Made by a program: the position numbers and the translations under genes. Shown in pieces: positions 62,773-64,000 of a stretch of 64,000 nucleotides of DNA. The notes below the pieces were generated by a model. It had not been told where the DNA came from. It searched no databases and worked only from the letters and a program-made list of their open reading frames with translations. The stretch is taken from assembly GCF_015353075.1 (NCBI RefSeq), contig NZ_CP064187.1, positions 2,914,001 through 2,978,000 of the forward strand. Reading direction: 5' to 3'. This DNA is from Rhizobium sp. 007 (GTDB taxonomy: Bacteria > Pseudomonadota > Alphaproteobacteria > Rhizobiales > Rhizobiaceae). The first letter of the stretch is position 1. Every line of letters starts with the position of its first letter.

Positions 62773-63534
62773 ATGCTTAACGGCAAGACAGCACTTATCA
62801 CCGGTGGGACCTCGGGCATTGGTCTCGCGACCGCCAAGCTCCTGCACCAAAACGGCGCGCGCGTTGCGATTAGCGGCCGCGATCGGGCCGCCCTTGAGCG
62901 GGCGCGGGAGACCATCGGGGAGAATGTCCTACTACTGCAGGCAGATGTGCTTTCCCGAGGCGCCTTGCAGAAGATGGCCACTGACGTTCAACAGGCCTTC
63001 GGCGCACTCGACGTCTTCTTTGCAAACGCGGGCGTCGCTTATGTAACGCCTCTGTCAACTACCGACGAAGCTCAATACGACCGTCTCATGGATACGAACG
63101 TCAAGTCCGTGTTCTTTTCCATCCAGGCGGTGGAGCCTATCATGAAGGAGGGGGGCTCGATCATCCTGAATACAGCCTGGCTCAACCATGTCGGCGTGCC
63201 TGGTCGAGCGATGCTTTCAGCATCGAAGGCGGCTGTGCGATCCCTCGCCCGCACGCTGTCGGCGGAATTGCTCAACCGGCGCATCCGCGTGAACGCCGTC
63301 AGTCCGGGCCTCATAGAGACGCCCATTCTTCGCGGCGTAGGCCAATCGGAGCATCCTGGGCAGACCGATGAGGAGTTTCGTGACTACCTCGCTGACGCAA
63401 GTAAATTGATTCCGATCGGGCGGCTTGGACAGCCCGAAGAAGTCGCTGCCGCCGTGTTGTTCCTTGCCAGCGACGCATCCAGCTACATGCTCGGATCCGA
63501 ATTGGTCGTCGACGGTGGGTTCGGCGAACTTTGA
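62773..63534 (+). CDS. Atypical short-chain dehydrogenase/reductase
   Basis: 253 aa from the ATG at 62773, with AAGGA upstream. The NAD(P)-binding motif is TGGTSGIG and the NAG motif is VFFANAGVAY. The C-terminal RIRVNAVSPGLIETPIL and YMLGSELVVDGGFGEL are standard. The catalytic positions are unusual: the usual Ser is Ala135 (NTAWL) and the usual Tyr of YxxxK is Leu148 (LSASK), with Lys152 kept. It may bind cofactor without classic catalysis, or belong to a divergent SDR group. A rho-independent terminator follows its stop codon. Confidence 0.9.
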   Translation: MLNGKTALITGGTSGIGLATAKLLHQNGARVAISGRDRAALERARETIGENVLLLQADVLSRGALQKMATDVQQAFGALDVFFANAGVAYVTPLSTTDEAQYDRLMDTNVKSVFFSIQAVEPIMKEGGSIILNTAWLNHVGVPGRAMLSASKAAVRSLARTLSAELLNRRIRVNAVSPGLIETPILRGVGQSEHPGQTDEEFRDYLADASKLIPIGRLGQPEEVAAAVLFLASDASSYMLGSELVVDGGFGEL

Positions 63535-63546
63535 ATGCAACTGCAG

Positions 63547-63571
63547 CCGGGGGCTTCGCCCTCGGTTTTTT
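63547..63571 (+). terminator. Rho-independent terminator of the AhpD-SDR operon
   Basis: CCGGGGG pairs with CCCTCGG (one G-T wobble) around a CTTCG loop, followed directly by six Ts. It begins 12 bp after the SDR stop codon, as expected for an intrinsic terminator of that operon. It also lies just upstream of the TetR relic. Confidence 0.85.
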
Positions 63572-63584
63572 CGCAGGTCAAATT

Positions 63585-63830
63585 CCTTCGAAGTTGCAGG
63601 TACTCACTAGGGAATTCTTTGACTTGCAGCTCAAATGGCTTACAAAAATTCTCGACGATGCAGTGGCGGCCGGTGAAGTGCCACCTAGCAGTGATACCCC
63701 GCAAAAAGCCTACCTCCTTTTGAGTTTAATGGAAGGCTTCAGCTTCATCGATTGGGCGATGCAGGACGGGCGTCGCCTCGATACGCCCGCCCTTTCGCAA
63801 CTTGCCCGGCTGCCTCTGCTGTCCCAATAG
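63585..63830 (+). pseudogene. TetR-family regulator, C-terminal relic
   Basis: LTREFFDLQLKWLTKILDDA, VAAGEVPPSSDTPQKAYLLL, SLMEGFSFIDWAMQDGRRLD and TPALSQLARLPLLSQ match the ligand-binding domain of a TetR/AcrR regulator. The N-terminal HTH half is missing; the preceding sequence is the terminator of the SDR operon. An open frame from 63531 would give a 99-aa protein without DNA-binding domain. Such TetR genes often lie next to SDR genes of this type, so the original regulator of the cluster may have been lost. Confidence 0.65.
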
Positions 63831-64000
63831 AGTGACAACTCGTTGCTTGATCCGCCGACCGTTCCGAAGGACGTCGCAACGGCGCTCCGACGCGGTGATC
63901 CGGCTCCGGCTGTCGCACGGCGACGGAAGGCCGCTTAGATTCGCTTAGGAACTTCTATACAAGGAGCACGGGCTGCTCCCGCCATGATGGTTACACGCCA
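63831..64000. other. Window end without a confident gene
   Basis: About 170 bp. A plus-strand frame ends DPAPAVARRRKAA at about 63939, possibly the tail of an unknown gene. ATGATG at 63984 could begin a gene that continues beyond the window. Confidence 0.3.

Overview
The window reads as accessory DNA of an alphaproteobacterium of the Rhizobiaceae (Rhizobium/Sinorhizobium/Agrobacterium type). Reasons are the high GC, two CUT1 sugar ABC transporters with rhizobial-style proteins, IalB-family proteins, a DUF3300-DUF2950 pair, split-out relatives of the cyclic beta-1,2-glucan synthase NdvB, and many rhizobial insertion-sequence relics. No replication genes, rRNA or tRNA were recognised. The density of IS elements, gene fragments and frameshifts suggests a plasmid, chromid or genomic island rather than core chromosome (inference).

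Layout. 1-2946: frameshifted AbiEii-like and Mrr-like defence genes and a small ORF split by an IS701-family element that carries a CTAG target duplication. 3248-5280: an MHYT-LytTR membrane regulator and a truncated EAL protein. 5732-17247: an adhesion island. A trimeric autotransporter adhesin of 1583 aa sits in a tight run with two IalB-family proteins, an anchored unknown protein and a DUF4189 protein; paralogous AraC regulators bracket it, and a repeated CCGGA direct-repeat element precedes the first regulator and the adhesin operon. 17600-20022: aldolase relic, Phd/PIN toxin-antitoxin with a palindromic operator, IS630 relic, a small CxxC protein. 20285-31593: a HutC-type GntR regulator and two complete sugar ABC transporters with a Gfo/Idh/MocA dehydrogenase and a GNAT protein; both binding-protein genes are followed by a strong hairpin. 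32068-38520: DUF2950/DUF3300 genes and a decayed zone with relics of an AI-2E-type transporter, PPK2, a TPR regulator and an Fnr-type regulator. 38752-42013: adenylate cyclase, IS3 relic, CBS-BON protein. 42429-52615: a carbon and energy module: phosphoketolase, GH94 phosphorylase-like protein, GH144-like beta-1,2-glucanase, and a convergent phosphotransacetylase-acetate kinase operon. 52630-57125: multicopper-oxidase, MFS and GNAT relics, EF-hand protein plus glycine-zipper lipoprotein, a SAM methyltransferase, an HxlR regulator. 57126-64000: Pcm, LysR, and a rearranged cluster of epoxide hydrolase, DUF6130, DUF6875, AhpD-like and SDR genes.

The two best candidates for something undescribed are the AraC-bracketed adhesin/IalB island and the module that could cut beta-1,2-glucan (GH144), phosphorolyse it (GH94) and route sugar phosphates through phosphoketolase to acetyl phosphate, ATP and acetyl-CoA. 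Many broken genes differ from an intact reading by a single base, several times inside a homopolymer. This can be gene decay or sequencing error, and reads must settle it; the long metabolic genes and the adhesin are intact.
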